Shown: piece by piece, positions 8,764 through 17,456 of the stretch
Layout: the number at the start of each line of letters is the position of its first letter
Position numbering within the stretch: the first letter of the stretch is position 1
Assembly (NCBI RefSeq): GCF_043195135.1
Contig: NZ_JBAFWP010000005.1
DNA from: NCEH01 sp043195135
Lineage (GTDB): Bacteria > Pseudomonadota > Alphaproteobacteria > Rhizobiales > Xanthobacteraceae
Reading direction: 5' to 3' (one strand)
Length of the DNA stretch: 64,000 bases
Notes under the pieces: model-generated
What the model saw: the letters and a program-made list of their open reading frames with translations, nothing else
Told to the model about the DNA's origin: nothing
Database searches by the model: none
Position numbers and translations under genes: made by a program

Positions 8764-9755
8764 TTCGTCCCCGCGATCGCGGAAACCACGGAGGGGTCGA
8801 TCTGCTGGGCGGCGTCGAGCTTGGTGTCGGCGGCGCCGTTTTCGAGGTTGAGGTCCATCACGGTCGCGAAGATGCCGTAGAGCGTCCCCGGCTTGCCCGT
8901 GGTGCCGATATAGGTCTCCGCATCGGAAAGCGAGGTATAGGCGAGGGAGGTGTCGAGAATGTCCTTCACTTCCGCTTCGCTCAGGTTGAAATGCGGCGCG
9001 GCGAGTTTGATGAACTCCTCCGGCTTCTGCTTGTAGAGGTCCACCGCCTGATAGACGCCCTTGAGGAAGGCCTGGTATTTCTTCGGATTGGCCTTCAAAT
9101 CGTCCTGCCGCACCGCGATGATGTCGACGATGATGTCGCTATCCTTGGAGGTGAGCAGCAGCTTGCCCTTGCGCCCGGCATTCGCGGTGATCGCCTGCGA
9201 CATGAAGGGCTCGTAGGTGGCGATGGCGACGATGGAGGGGTCGGCGAACACGGCCACCGTATCGGCGGTGGAGGTCTCCTTCATGTTGAGGTCCTTGAGG
9301 GTCATGCCCTCCTTCTTCAGCGCCAGCTGCAGGAGCAGGCGGGCCGGGATGTTCACCTCCGACGCCACGGTCTTGCCCTTCAGCGCCGCGATGGAGGGGA
9401 TCGACCCGTCGGCGATCACGCCATCGCCGCCCACCGACTTGTCGATGGTGCCGATGATCACGCCGGGCGTCTTGGCATCGCGCGGGCGGCCCTGGTGCTC
9501 GCCGACGGTGCGCATGTCCACCTCGATGTCGCCACGCGCCATGGCGGCCATGACGTTCGAGCGCTCGTCCTCGAAGCGCATGTCCACATCGAGGCCGAGG
9601 GATTTGAAATAGCCCTTGTCGATGGCCACGAACACCGGCGCGAAGCCCGGCCAGGTGGGCGCCAGGACCCTGATTTTATCGGCGGCGGAAGCAGGCGCGG
9701 AAAGGGCCAGCAGGCCCAGGACGGCGAAAGCGGCAATGCGATCTTTATGCCTCAT
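8760..9755 (-). CDS. ABC transporter substrate-binding protein, NMT1-like
   Basis: Periplasmic binding protein of 331 residues and first gene of the eight-gene minus-strand operon ending at 2844. The start at 9755 is supported by AAAGGAG eight bases upstream and a clean signal peptide (MRHKDRIAAF, then a hydrophobic core ending SAPASAADK). It contains the family segment IDKGYFKSLGLDV. Its ligand is presumably what the creatininase, SDRs and ureohydrolases degrade, for example a lactam or guanidino compound (inference from context). It diverges from a LysR gene. Confidence 0.88.
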   Translation of the reverse strand: MRHKDRIAAFAVLGLLALSAPASAADKIRVLAPTWPGFAPVFVAIDKGYFKSLGLDVDMRFEDERSNVMAAMARGDIEVDMRTVGEHQGRPRDAKTPGVIIGTIDKSVGGDGVIADGSIPSIAALKGKTVASEVNIPARLLLQLALKKEGMTLKDLNMKETSTADTVAVFADPSIVAIATYEPFMSQAITANAGRKGKLLLTSKDSDIIVDIIAVRQDDLKANPKKYQAFLKGVYQAVDLYKQKPEEFIKLAAPHFNLSEAEVKDILDTSLAYTSLSDAETYIGTTGKPGTLYGIFATVMDLNLENGAADTKLDAAQQIDPSVVSAIAGTK

Positions 9756-9828
9756 GGCGGTCGCTCCTTTGGAAGGTGTCGCCATGCTCCGGCAAATTCA
9801 CATCCGGAAAAATCGTTTTTATTGAAAC

Positions 9829-9854
9829 CTCACATCGAGAACTCTAAATGTGAG
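9829..9854. promoter_or_regulatory. Putative LysR operator (inverted repeat)
   Basis: CTCACAT and ATGTGAG are perfect inverted repeats separated by 12 bp, in the 120-bp gap between the divergent transporter operon and lysR. A further half-site TTCACAT lies at 9797-9803 on the operon side. The arrangement fits a LysR recognition site plus activation half-site. Binding is inferred. Confidence 0.55.
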
Positions 9855-9875
9855 CTGAACGGCGGAGCGAAGCCC

Positions 9876-10790
9876 ATGCGGCGTCTGGATAATATCGACC
9901 TGCGCCTGCTGCGGGTGTTCGTGGCCCTGACCGAAGCGGGGGGCTTTGCCGACGCGCAGATCGCGCTCAACCTCTCCCAATCCACCCTGTCCACCCATCT
10001 GGCGGCTTTGGAACGCAAGCTCGGCGGGCAATTGTGCGAGCGCGGGCGGGCCGGCTTCCGCCTCACGCCTTTCGGCGAATCCACCTTCGCTGCCGCCAAG
10101 CAATTGTTCGCCGATATCGATGCCTTCCACGGCCGCATCGGCCGCGACCAGCGCACCCTTGTCGGGCGCCTGCGCCTCGGCATCGTGGACGGGGTCGTGA
10201 CCAATCCCAAGCTCGGCCTTCAGACCGCCCTGGCCCGCTATATGGACTATGCCTCCGAGGTGTTCGTGGACCTCGAACTGGGCACGCCGCTGGTGCTGGA
10301 GCAGGAATTGATGGATGGCGCGCGCGACATCGTCGTCGGCCCGTTCTCGCAGAAGGCGCCGGGCGTCACCTACATCCCTTTGCACCGCGAGCCGCACGCG
10401 CTCTATTGCGGCAAGGGACATGCGCTGTTCACGGTGCCGGCGCGCGAGGTGCAGCATGCCCAGATCGAGGCGGCGCTGTTCTCCGTGCGGCGTTATCGCC
10501 ACCTCGACGACCTCTACCGGGTGAACCACCCGCGCGCGAGCGCCTCCATCATGCACATGGAGGCGCAGGTGATGATGATCCTCTCGGGCCATTTCATCGG
10601 CTATCTGCCGCGCCATATCGGCGACGACTGGGCGCGGCGCGGCAAGATGCGGGCACTGAAGCCCGAGAGCTACGGCTTTGAATCCGCGCACTTCGTTGCG
10701 ACGCGGCGGCTGAAGGGCGAGCAGCCGCTGGTGGACGCCTTCATCAGGGAGTTGAAGGCGCAGGTCAGCGAAACTGCCCGCCCCGCATAG
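9876..10790 (+). CDS. LysR-family transcriptional regulator
   Basis: 304-residue regulator. The N-terminal winged helix-turn-helix is around residues 8-65 (LRLLRVFVALTEAGGFADAQ, then LNLSQSTLSTHLAALERKLG); the rest is a substrate-sensing domain. The start at 9876 has GGCGGAGCG upstream and begins directly before the DNA-binding domain. It probably controls the divergent creatininase/ureohydrolase operon in response to its substrate. It converges with the aldehyde dehydrogenase gene with only 2 bp between stops. Confidence 0.9.
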   Translation: MRRLDNIDLRLLRVFVALTEAGGFADAQIALNLSQSTLSTHLAALERKLGGQLCERGRAGFRLTPFGESTFAAAKQLFADIDAFHGRIGRDQRTLVGRLRLGIVDGVVTNPKLGLQTALARYMDYASEVFVDLELGTPLVLEQELMDGARDIVVGPFSQKAPGVTYIPLHREPHALYCGKGHALFTVPAREVQHAQIEAALFSVRRYRHLDDLYRVNHPRASASIMHMEAQVMMILSGHFIGYLPRHIGDDWARRGKMRALKPESYGFESAHFVATRRLKGEQPLVDAFIRELKAQVSETARPA

Positions 10791-10792
10791 GT

Positions 10793-12280
10793 TCAGCGGG
10801 TCAGATTGACCGTGATGTTCTTGGTCTGGGTGAAGCTGTCCAGCATGGCGGCGAGCGAAAACTCGCGGCCGAGGCCGCTTTGCTTGTAGCCGCCATAGGA
10901 ATGCCCCGGCAATTGCCCGGCGCCCTGGTTGATCTGCACCCAGCCGGCCTCCACGTCGCGGGCGGTGCGCAACGCCTTGCCGATATCGTGGGTCCACACG
11001 TAGGCGGCGAGGCCGTAATGGCTGTCGTTGGCCATCTTGACGACGTCGGCTTCGTCCTCCCACGGGATCGCGACCAGGACCGGCCCGAAGATCTCCTCCC
11101 GCGCGAGGCGCCAGTCGTTCTCCGCCTGGGCAAAGGCCGTCGGGCGCATGAAATAGCCCTGGCTCAGCGGCCCCTCGGTCTCCGGCAGGCCGCCCATGAC
11201 CAGGCGCGAGCCCTTCTGGTGCAAGCCTTCCTCCACATAGCCGCAGACCTTGCGGAACTGCTTCTCGTTGATGATGGCGCCGATGTCGGTCTCCTCCGCC
11301 AGCGGGTCGCCGAGCCGCAGCTTTCCGGCCTTGTCGGCGAGACGCTCCAGGAAGCCGTCATAGATGGAGCGATGCAGGAACAGGCGCGAACCGGCGGTGC
11401 AGGACTGGCTCTGCCGGGTGAAGCGCATGGCGGCGATGATGCCGTCGACCACCCAATCCTCGTCCGCATCGGGGAAGACGATGGACGGGCTCTTGCCGCC
11501 AAGCTCCAGGGAAACCGGGAGAATCCGCTTGGCTGCGGCCTCCATCACCAGCTTGCCGACGGCGGTGGAGCCCGTGAAGGAGAGCTTCGCCACGAGGGGA
11601 TGATTGATCAGCGGCGCGCCGCATTCCGCACCGGTGCCGGTGAGCATGTTGACGACGCCGGGGGGCAGATGCTCGGCGCAGATTTCCGCGAGCATCAGCA
11701 CCGCCAATGGGGCGTCCTCGGCGGTCTTCATGACCATGGTGTTGCCCGCGCAGAGCGCCGGCGCGATCTTCACCGCCGCCAGCAAAAACGGGGCATTCCA
11801 AGGAATTACGGCCGCGACCACGCCCAGCGGCTCGCGCTGGGTGTAGCTGAGCAGATCCTCGGAGAAGGGCAGGGTCTCGCCCTTCAGCTCGCCCGAAAGG
11901 CCGCCGAAATAGCGGAACATCTCCGCCGCCGCCTTGGTCTCCGGCCGGGCCTGGGTGCGCAGGGCGTTGCCGGTCTCGGTGGCGATGGTGCGGGCGATCT
12001 CCTCGTGCCGGGCATCGATGCCGTCGGCGATCCTGATCAGCATCCGGCCCCGCTCGCGCGGCGGCACCTTGCGCCAGGATGCGAACGATTCCAATGCTTT
12101 GGCGACGGCGAGATCGACGTCGGCGGCGCCGCCCCGGGGCACTTCGGCGAACACTTCGCGCCGCGCCGGGTTCTCGACGGTGAGGGTTTCTCCCGATTTC
12201 GCCCATACCCAATCGCCGCCGATCAGCATGGGATGGCGCAGGATTTGCGCGCCGGTGAGGGTCTTTTCGCCCATGTTCAT
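10793..12280 (-). CDS. NAD(P)-dependent aldehyde dehydrogenase
   Basis: Oxidises an aldehyde to the acid; 495 residues, normal for the family. The catalytic base is in SLELGGKSP and the nucleophilic Cys in FTRQSQSCTAGSR, with the cofactor-binding IPWNAPF and EEIFGPV. The start at 12280 follows GGAGGACCAG. It lies 81 bp downstream of the GntR gene on the same strand and may be co-transcribed with it, so it could belong with the divergent crotonase/MmsB/ligase operon. Substrate not determinable; it is not an MmsA-type CoA-acylating enzyme by its active-site text. Confidence 0.88.
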   Translation of the reverse strand: MNMGEKTLTGAQILRHPMLIGGDWVWAKSGETLTVENPARREVFAEVPRGGAADVDLAVAKALESFASWRKVPPRERGRMLIRIADGIDARHEEIARTIATETGNALRTQARPETKAAAEMFRYFGGLSGELKGETLPFSEDLLSYTQREPLGVVAAVIPWNAPFLLAAVKIAPALCAGNTMVMKTAEDAPLAVLMLAEICAEHLPPGVVNMLTGTGAECGAPLINHPLVAKLSFTGSTAVGKLVMEAAAKRILPVSLELGGKSPSIVFPDADEDWVVDGIIAAMRFTRQSQSCTAGSRLFLHRSIYDGFLERLADKAGKLRLGDPLAEETDIGAIINEKQFRKVCGYVEEGLHQKGSRLVMGGLPETEGPLSQGYFMRPTAFAQAENDWRLAREEIFGPVLVAIPWEDEADVVKMANDSHYGLAAYVWTHDIGKALRTARDVEAGWVQINQGAGQLPGHSYGGYKQSGLGREFSLAAMLDSFTQTKNITVNLTR

Positions 12281-12316
12281 CTGGTCCTCCCTAGAATCGC
12301 GAGGCGTGGGCCCCGC

Positions 12317-12333
12317 TCCGGCGTGACGCCGGA
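12317..12333. repeat. Short perfect hairpin between gntR and aldehyde dehydrogenase gene
   Basis: TCCGGCG-TGA-CGCCGGA forms a 7-bp stem with a 3-base loop in the 81-bp gap. No T-run follows on either strand, so it is not a canonical terminator. It may be an mRNA-stabilising or pausing hairpin or part of a dispersed repeat. Confidence 0.35.
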
Positions 12334-12361
12334 TTCCCTAAATTTTACAATATGTTGATCG

Positions 12362-13042
12362 TCAGCCTTGCTCCCAGACGCGGGGCATCTGGGCCACCAG
12401 ATCGGCGAAGACGCGACCGCCGGTGGTAATATGCTCATGCATCACGCGATTTGCGGTGGCGCCGTCGCCGCGCAGGATCGCGTCGACGATCTGCGCATGA
12501 TCCGCATGGGATTGGGCGATGCGCCCCGGCTTCTGGAAGGGGTAGCGGCGATACACCCGCAGCCGCGCACGCATATCCTTGATGTTGAATTCCAGGTATT
12601 CGTTGCAAGCTCCGCGGTAAATTCGCTCATGTAACCGCGTATTCGCCAGATCGTATGCGGATGAATCTCCGTTCGCGACAAATTCGGCGGTTTCCGCGTG
12701 AATTTCGGCGAGGGCCGCGCGGTCATCGGGCGGCATGCGGCTCGCCGCCAGCTTGGCGGCCATGCCCTCCATCTCCGTCATCACCTCGAACATGGAGACC
12801 ACCTGCTCCACGCTGAGCACGGTCACGGTGGCGCCGCGCCTCTGGCGCAGGTCCACGAGGCCGAGGGAGGCGAGTTGGATCAGCGCCTCGCGCACCGGTG
12901 TCTTGGAGACGCCGAACCGCTCCGAGAGGGGCCGCTCCTCCAGCCGCGCGCCGGGAGGCAGGGCGCCGGATTCGATCTCGCCCCGGATCCATTTCGCGAT
13001 CTCGCCCGTCCGGTTGATCTTCTGCACTGCGGGTTCGCCCAT
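12362..13042 (-). CDS. GntR-family (FadR subfamily) transcriptional regulator
   Basis: 226-residue regulator. The N-terminal winged helix has IAKWIRGEIESGALPPGARL, then LSERFGVSKTPVREALIQLASLGLV, which is the GntR signature. The C-terminal all-helical FCD domain carries probable metal/ligand residues (a conserved Asp in DDRAAL, His in LHERIY and HADHAQIV). The start at 13042 is chosen because the upstream extension is not family-like. It is divergent from the crotonase operon and probably represses it until a small acid or acyl metabolite binds. Confidence 0.88.
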   Translation of the reverse strand: MGEPAVQKINRTGEIAKWIRGEIESGALPPGARLEERPLSERFGVSKTPVREALIQLASLGLVDLRQRRGATVTVLSVEQVVSMFEVMTEMEGMAAKLAASRMPPDDRAALAEIHAETAEFVANGDSSAYDLANTRLHERIYRGACNEYLEFNIKDMRARLRVYRRYPFQKPGRIAQSHADHAQIVDAILRGDGATANRVMHEHITTGGRVFADLVAQMPRVWEQG

Positions 13043-13119
13043 CACGTTGTGCCGTCCTGCCCGCGTTTGTCTCGCCCACCCCGCCCAGATGCAAGGCTGA
13101 TATCCCGGGCGCAATGCTA

Positions 13120-13163
13120 CATATTTTTTTTAGATTGACTCATATTTTTTTTGAAATCAAAAA
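13120..13163. promoter_or_regulatory. Candidate GntR operator region (direct repeats and palindrome)
   Basis: Two copies of CATATTTTTTTT begin at 13120 and 13141, exactly 21 bp apart (two helical turns). The palindrome TTTTTGA-AA-TCAAAAA spans 13148-13163, ending 8 bp before the crotonase ATG. This AT-rich island stands out in GC-rich DNA and is the natural place for GntR control of both directions. Function inferred. Confidence 0.45.
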
Positions 13164-13170
13164 TGAGACA

Positions 13171-14001
13171 ATGACGAACGCCAACGGGCAACGACCCGCC
13201 ACTCCCCGCCCCGGCCAAAGCGACGAAGGCGGCCCGCCGAGCCTCTCGATCAGGGGGGCGAAAGCGTGCATCCGCCTCAATCGTCCGCGCCAGCACAACC
13301 GCTTCCAGAGCGAGGATCTCGCCCATCTCGCAACGCTGCTGGATGCGGTGGAGCAGGATCGCGCCGTGCGCGTGCTGATGTTCACCGCAAGCGGGCCGAG
13401 CTTCAGCGCCGGCTTCGATATCGGCGGCTTCGAGGCGGGCGGCGCGTCCCGGCCCCACGCCTTCGGCGATCTGTGCGACCGGGTGGAGGCGGTGAAAATC
13501 CCGACGCTGTGCGTGCTCAATGGCGGCGTCTATGGCGGCGCCACGGATTTCGCCCTGGCGTGCGACATCCGCATCGCGGTCGAGGGCACGCGCATGATGA
13601 TGCCGCCCGCCCGCCTGGGCATCGAATATTATTACAGCGGCCTGCGCCGCTATGTGGAGCGGCTCGGCCCCGCGGCCTCCAAGCTGCTGATTCTCACCGG
13701 CGAACCCATCGATGCCCAGGCGATGCTGCGCATCGGCTTCGTGCAGGAACTGGTGGCGCCGGAGGCCTTGATGACGCGGGCCGATGCGCTCGCCACCGCC
13801 TGCGCCGAGCGCGCGCCGGGGGCGCTGCGCGGGCTGAAGGCGTCGCTCGATGCTTTGGCGCAGGGCAAGGCCGACCCCGCGGCGATCCAGGCGCGCTTCG
13901 ATGCGAGCCTGACTTCGGCGGAAGCGCGGGAGGGCCTGCGCGCCTGGGCGGAAAAGCGCCCGCCCCTTTTCGAGAATGTGGCGCCCGCGACCTCGGATTG
14001 A
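13171..14001 (+). CDS. Enoyl-CoA hydratase/isomerase (crotonase) family protein
   Basis: Crotonase-fold protein of about 276 residues acting on an acyl-CoA. Oxyanion-hole segments are FSAGFDIGGF and GGVYGGATDFALACDIRIA. The usual second catalytic region reads PARLGIEYYYSGLRRYVERLG, so the position where hydratases carry a glutamate differs and the reaction (hydratase, isomerase, hydrolase or decarboxylase) is open. The ATG at 13171 follows the predicted operator; earlier in-frame codons run through it and are unlikely. First gene of the operon that ends with a CoA ligase. Confidence 0.8.
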   Translation: MTNANGQRPATPRPGQSDEGGPPSLSIRGAKACIRLNRPRQHNRFQSEDLAHLATLLDAVEQDRAVRVLMFTASGPSFSAGFDIGGFEAGGASRPHAFGDLCDRVEAVKIPTLCVLNGGVYGGATDFALACDIRIAVEGTRMMMPPARLGIEYYYSGLRRYVERLGPAASKLLILTGEPIDAQAMLRIGFVQELVAPEALMTRADALATACAERAPGALRGLKASLDALAQGKADPAAIQARFDASLTSAEAREGLRAWAEKRPPLFENVAPATSD

Positions 14002-14115
14002 CCGGGGGCATCAGAACAACGGAACAGGCCGCACGGTTCGCAAGAGACCGCCGGCAACGGGTGGAAACGAAACGGGCGGACCATCGTCACGCCCGAAAAA
14101 CTGGGAGGATGAACC

Positions 14116-15318
14116 ATGCGCCTTGGAATGATCGCCGGGCTCGCAGCCACTTCGCTGCTTGCCCTCACCGCAGCCCGGGCCGCCGACGGCCCGGTCCGCA
14201 TCGGCGTGCTGAACGACCAGTCGGGCCTCTATAGCGAGTTCGGCGGCATCGGCTCGGTGGAAGCCGCGAAGATGGCGGTCGAGGATTTCGGCGGCAAGGT
14301 GCTCGGACGGCCGATCGAGATTCTCTCCGCCGACCATCAGAACAAGACCGACGTCGGCGCCGCCACGGCGCGCAAATGGTTCGACGAGGAGAATGTCCTC
14401 GCCATCGCCGATCTGACCAATTCGGCGGTCGCGCTGGCGGTGCAGGGCATGGCCAAGGAGCGCGGCAGGATCACCCTCTCCTCCGGCCCCGCCACCACCC
14501 GCCTCACCAATGAGGATTGTTCCCCCACCGGCTTCCACTGGCCGTGGGACACCTATTCCCAGGCCGTGGGCACGGCCCGCGCGGTGCTCCAGGACGGCGG
14601 CAAGAGCTGGTATCTCGTGGTCGTCGACTATGCGTTCGGCCACCAGATGTCGGCCGACATCTCAAAGACCGTCACCGCCGGCGGCGGCACGGTGGTGGGC
14701 CAGGTGCGCTATCCCACCGGCGCTGCGGACTTCTCCTCCTTCCTGCTCCAGGCGCAGGGCTCCAAGGCGCAGATCATCGGCCTCGCCAATGGCGGCATGG
14801 ACACCATCAATTCCATCAAGCAGGCGGCCGAATTCGGCATCACCGACGGCGGCCAGCGCCTGGTGGGCCTCGCCATCATGATCAGCGACGTCAACGCCCT
14901 CGGCCTCAAGGCCGCCAAGGGTCTGATCGCCACCACCGCCTATTATTGGGACCGCAACGACGCCAGCCGCGCCTTCGGCGCGCGCTATATGAAGAAGACC
15001 GGCCGCATGCCGGACATGATCCAGGCCGGCGTTTATTCCTCGGTCCTGCATTATCTCAAAGCCATGCAGGCAGCGAATTCCGACGATGGCAAGGTGGTGG
15101 CCGAGAAGATGCGCGAGATGCCGGTGAACGATTTCTTCGTCACCAACGGCAAGGTCCGCGCCGACGGCCGCATGGAGCACGACATGTATCTGATCCAGGT
15201 GAAGGATCCGAGCGAGTCCAAATACCCCTGGGATTATTACAAGATCCTGCGCACCATTCCCGCCGCCGAGGCCACCATGCCGCTGTCGGAAAGCAAGTGC
15301 CCGCTGGTCAAGAAGTGA
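14116..15318 (+). CDS. Branched-chain amino acid-type (LivK-like) periplasmic binding protein
   Basis: 400-residue type I periplasmic binding protein with signal peptide (MRLGMIAGLAATSLLAL...ARAAD) and the family opening IGVLNDQSGLYSEFGG, followed by DYAFGHQ and VRYPTGAADFSSFLLQ. The start follows GGGAGGATGAACC. Proteins of this type bind amino acids, amides, aromatic acids or urea. No LivHMGF permease or ATPase is encoded beside it, so it must pair with an importer elsewhere or act as a sensor. It lies within an acyl-CoA catabolic operon. Confidence 0.88.
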   Translation: MRLGMIAGLAATSLLALTAARAADGPVRIGVLNDQSGLYSEFGGIGSVEAAKMAVEDFGGKVLGRPIEILSADHQNKTDVGAATARKWFDEENVLAIADLTNSAVALAVQGMAKERGRITLSSGPATTRLTNEDCSPTGFHWPWDTYSQAVGTARAVLQDGGKSWYLVVVDYAFGHQMSADISKTVTAGGGTVVGQVRYPTGAADFSSFLLQAQGSKAQIIGLANGGMDTINSIKQAAEFGITDGGQRLVGLAIMISDVNALGLKAAKGLIATTAYYWDRNDASRAFGARYMKKTGRMPDMIQAGVYSSVLHYLKAMQAANSDDGKVVAEKMREMPVNDFFVTNGKVRADGRMEHDMYLIQVKDPSESKYPWDYYKILRTIPAAEATMPLSESKCPLVKK

Positions 15319-15335
15319 GCCTTTGCCGCAGCGTC

Positions 15336-15432
15336 ATGGCCGGGCGTGTCCCGGCCATCCACGCCCGGCGGCATGAACGACCGTCCCCGGCTAGATAAGC
15401 GGAACCGCGTGGCCGCCCGGCCCGAGGCCGGG
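15336..15432. repeat. Rhizobial-type intergenic palindromic repeat
   Basis: ATGGCCGGG-CGTGT-CCCGGCCAT (15336-15358) is a perfect 9-bp stem, followed by CCCGGCC-CGA-GGCCGGG (15416-15432). The TCATGGCCGGGCGTGTCCCG text is typical of dispersed palindromes in Hyphomicrobiales genomes. Located between the LivK-like gene and mmsB, it may cap the upstream transcript. A related element lies at 34155-34265. Confidence 0.7.
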
Positions 15433-15497
15433 CCGGGAAGAACAGGCAGACAGAACAGGCGGCCGCGCAGCCGCAAACACGCTCTAGGGGAGTTGAA

Positions 15498-16406
15498 ATG
15501 CCAAACGTCACCTTCATCGGGCTCGGCAATATGGGCCGGCCCATGAGCGCGAACCTCATCAAGGCCGGCCATGGGGTCACCGGCTTCGATCTCTCGCAGG
15601 CCGCCCGCGACGCCCTCGTGGCGGCGGGCGGGCGGGCCGCCGGCAGCATCGCGGAAGCGGTCGCCGGGGCCGATGCGGTGATCACCATGGTGCCCACGGG
15701 CAAGCATGTGCGCGCCGTCTACGAGGGACCCGACGGCATCCTCGCCAGCGCCCCCAAGGGGGCGATCCTGATCGACAGTTCCACCATCGACGTGGACAGC
15801 GCGCGGGCGGTGGGCGCGGCGGCGGCCGCCGCCGGCTTCGACATGGTGGACGCCCCGGTTTCCGGCGCGGTGCCGGCGGCGGAGGCGGGCCGGCTCACCT
15901 TCATGGTGGGCGGCACCAAGGCGGCCTATGCGCGCGCCCTGCCGATCCTGGAAGGCATGGGCGCCAATTTCTTCCACGTGGGCGAAAGCGGGCTCGGGCA
16001 GGCGCTGAAGATCTGCAACAACATGATGTCCGGCATGAGCATGGTGGCCATCAGCGAGGTCTTCACGCTGGCGGAAAAGCTCGGCCTCGACAACCAGATC
16101 GTCTATGACGTCATCACCCGCTCGTCGGGCAATTGCTGGGCGCTGCAATCCTATTGCCCGGTGCCCGGGCCGGTGCCGACCTCGCCTGCCAACCGCGACT
16201 ATGCGCCCGGCTTCACCGCCGCCATGATGCTGAAGGACATGCGCCTGTCCCAGCAGGCCGCGGGCGCGGGCGCCGCGGCGACGCCGCTGGCGGGGGCCTC
16301 CGCCGCGATCTACCAGATGGTGGTGGCCGCCGGCTATGGCGACCGCGACTTCAGTTGCGTGTTCAACCTGCTCTCGGGGCGCATGACGGCGCCGCAGAAG
16401 AGCTGA
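15498..16406 (+). CDS. mmsB: 3-hydroxyisobutyrate dehydrogenase
   Basis: NAD-dependent oxidation of 3-hydroxyisobutyrate to methylmalonate semialdehyde (valine catabolism) or of a related beta-hydroxy acid. 302 residues. Cofactor motif is FIGLGNMGRPMSANL, substrate motif VDAPVSGA, catalytic Lys in ALKICNNMM, and the MmsB-specific CPVPGPVPTSPANRDY segment is present. The start follows GGGGAGTTGAA. No mmsA is beside it; the semialdehyde could go to the aldehyde dehydrogenase at 10793-12280 (inference). Confidence 0.88.
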   Translation: MPNVTFIGLGNMGRPMSANLIKAGHGVTGFDLSQAARDALVAAGGRAAGSIAEAVAGADAVITMVPTGKHVRAVYEGPDGILASAPKGAILIDSSTIDVDSARAVGAAAAAAGFDMVDAPVSGAVPAAEAGRLTFMVGGTKAAYARALPILEGMGANFFHVGESGLGQALKICNNMMSGMSMVAISEVFTLAEKLGLDNQIVYDVITRSSGNCWALQSYCPVPGPVPTSPANRDYAPGFTAAMMLKDMRLSQQAAGAGAAATPLAGASAAIYQMVVAAGYGDRDFSCVFNLLSGRMTAPQKS

Positions 16407-16467
16407 CCGGACCCCGCCGCATCCCTTACGGATGCGGCGCTTCCGCCCCCGAACCGGAGCAAGGCAA

Positions 16468-17448
16468 ATGAGCAAGGCGATCCGCGTGCACGAGGCCGGC
16501 GGCCCCGAGGTGCTGAGGCTGGAAGACGTGCCGCTCGCCGCCCCCGGCGCGGGCGAGGTGCTGCTGAAGCACACCGCCATCGGCGTCAATCTCGTGGACA
16601 CCTACCACCGCTCCGTCACCTCCGGCCAATATCTCATCCCGCGCCCCGCCGTGCTGGGCGTGGAGGCGGCCGGCATCGTCGAGGAGGTGGGGCCGGATGT
16701 CACCGAGCTGAAGGCGGGCGACCGCGTCGCCTATTGGAACCTGCTCGGCGCCTATGCGGAGCGCCGCATCGCCCCCGCCTGGCGGCTGGTGAAGATTCCC
16801 GACGGCATCGACGACACGACCGCCGCCGCCGCCCTGCTGAAGGGCGCCACCGCCTTCTATCTCATCCACCGCATCTATCCCGTGAAGGCCGGCGACACCC
16901 TTCTGGTCCATGCGGCGGCCGGCGGGGTCGGGCGCATCCTGTGCCAATGGGCGACCCATCTCGGCGCGAAGGTCATCGGCACCGTGGGATCCGCCGCGAA
17001 GGCGCAGATCGCCCGCGCCTCCGGCTGCGCCCATGTGGTGGCGACCGACGAAGGGGATTTCGTCGCCGAGGCGCGCGCCTTCACCGAGGGTGCAGGGGTG
17101 GACGCGGTATTCGATTCCATCGGCCGCGACACGTTCGACCGCTCGCTGGATACGCTGCGGCCGCTCGGCATGATGGTGAATTTCGGCCAGGCGAGCGGGC
17201 CCGTGCCGCCGCTCGATATCAGCCTGCTCGCGCAGAAGGGCTCGCTGTTCCTCGCCAAGCCGACGCTCGCCACCTTCGTGAAGGATCGCGAAAGCATCCT
17301 CGCCCTCGCGCAGGGCGTCTTCAAGGCCCTGCGCGAAGGCGCGATCAAGGTGGAGATCGGGCTCAGCGCGCCGCTCGCGGAGGCCGCGCACGTGCATCGC
17401 GAACTGGAAGCGCGGCACACCACCGGCTCCCTCGTGCTCATGCCGTGA
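16468..17448 (+). CDS. Zinc-independent NADPH:quinone oxidoreductase (MDR family)
   Basis: 326-residue medium-chain reductase of the zeta-crystallin/QorA branch. GVNLVDTYHRS and the nucleotide-binding HAAAGGVGRILCQWA are family signatures; structural-zinc cysteines are absent. The start at 16468 follows GGAGCAAGGCAA. Members reduce quinones or enoyl substrates with NADPH. It sits between mmsB and the CoA ligase, 8 bp before the latter, so probably reduces an unsaturated intermediate of the same pathway. Confidence 0.85.
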   Translation: MSKAIRVHEAGGPEVLRLEDVPLAAPGAGEVLLKHTAIGVNLVDTYHRSVTSGQYLIPRPAVLGVEAAGIVEEVGPDVTELKAGDRVAYWNLLGAYAERRIAPAWRLVKIPDGIDDTTAAAALLKGATAFYLIHRIYPVKAGDTLLVHAAAGGVGRILCQWATHLGAKVIGTVGSAAKAQIARASGCAHVVATDEGDFVAEARAFTEGAGVDAVFDSIGRDTFDRSLDTLRPLGMMVNFGQASGPVPPLDISLLAQKGSLFLAKPTLATFVKDRESILALAQGVFKALREGAIKVEIGLSAPLAEAAHVHRELEARHTTGSLVLMP

Positions 17449-17456
17449 GCCTCGCA

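Noticed and set aside
9756..9875. Guanidine riboswitch before the creatininase/ureohydrolase operon
   Set aside because: The gap is only 120 bp and is occupied by LysR-type half-sites and promoters of both genes; no guanidine-aptamer motif is visible.
10793..12280. Calling the aldehyde dehydrogenase MmsA because mmsB is nearby
   Set aside because: Its active-site text is that of a general NAD(P)-dependent aldehyde dehydrogenase, and it is on the opposite strand behind the GntR gene, so MmsA is not supported.
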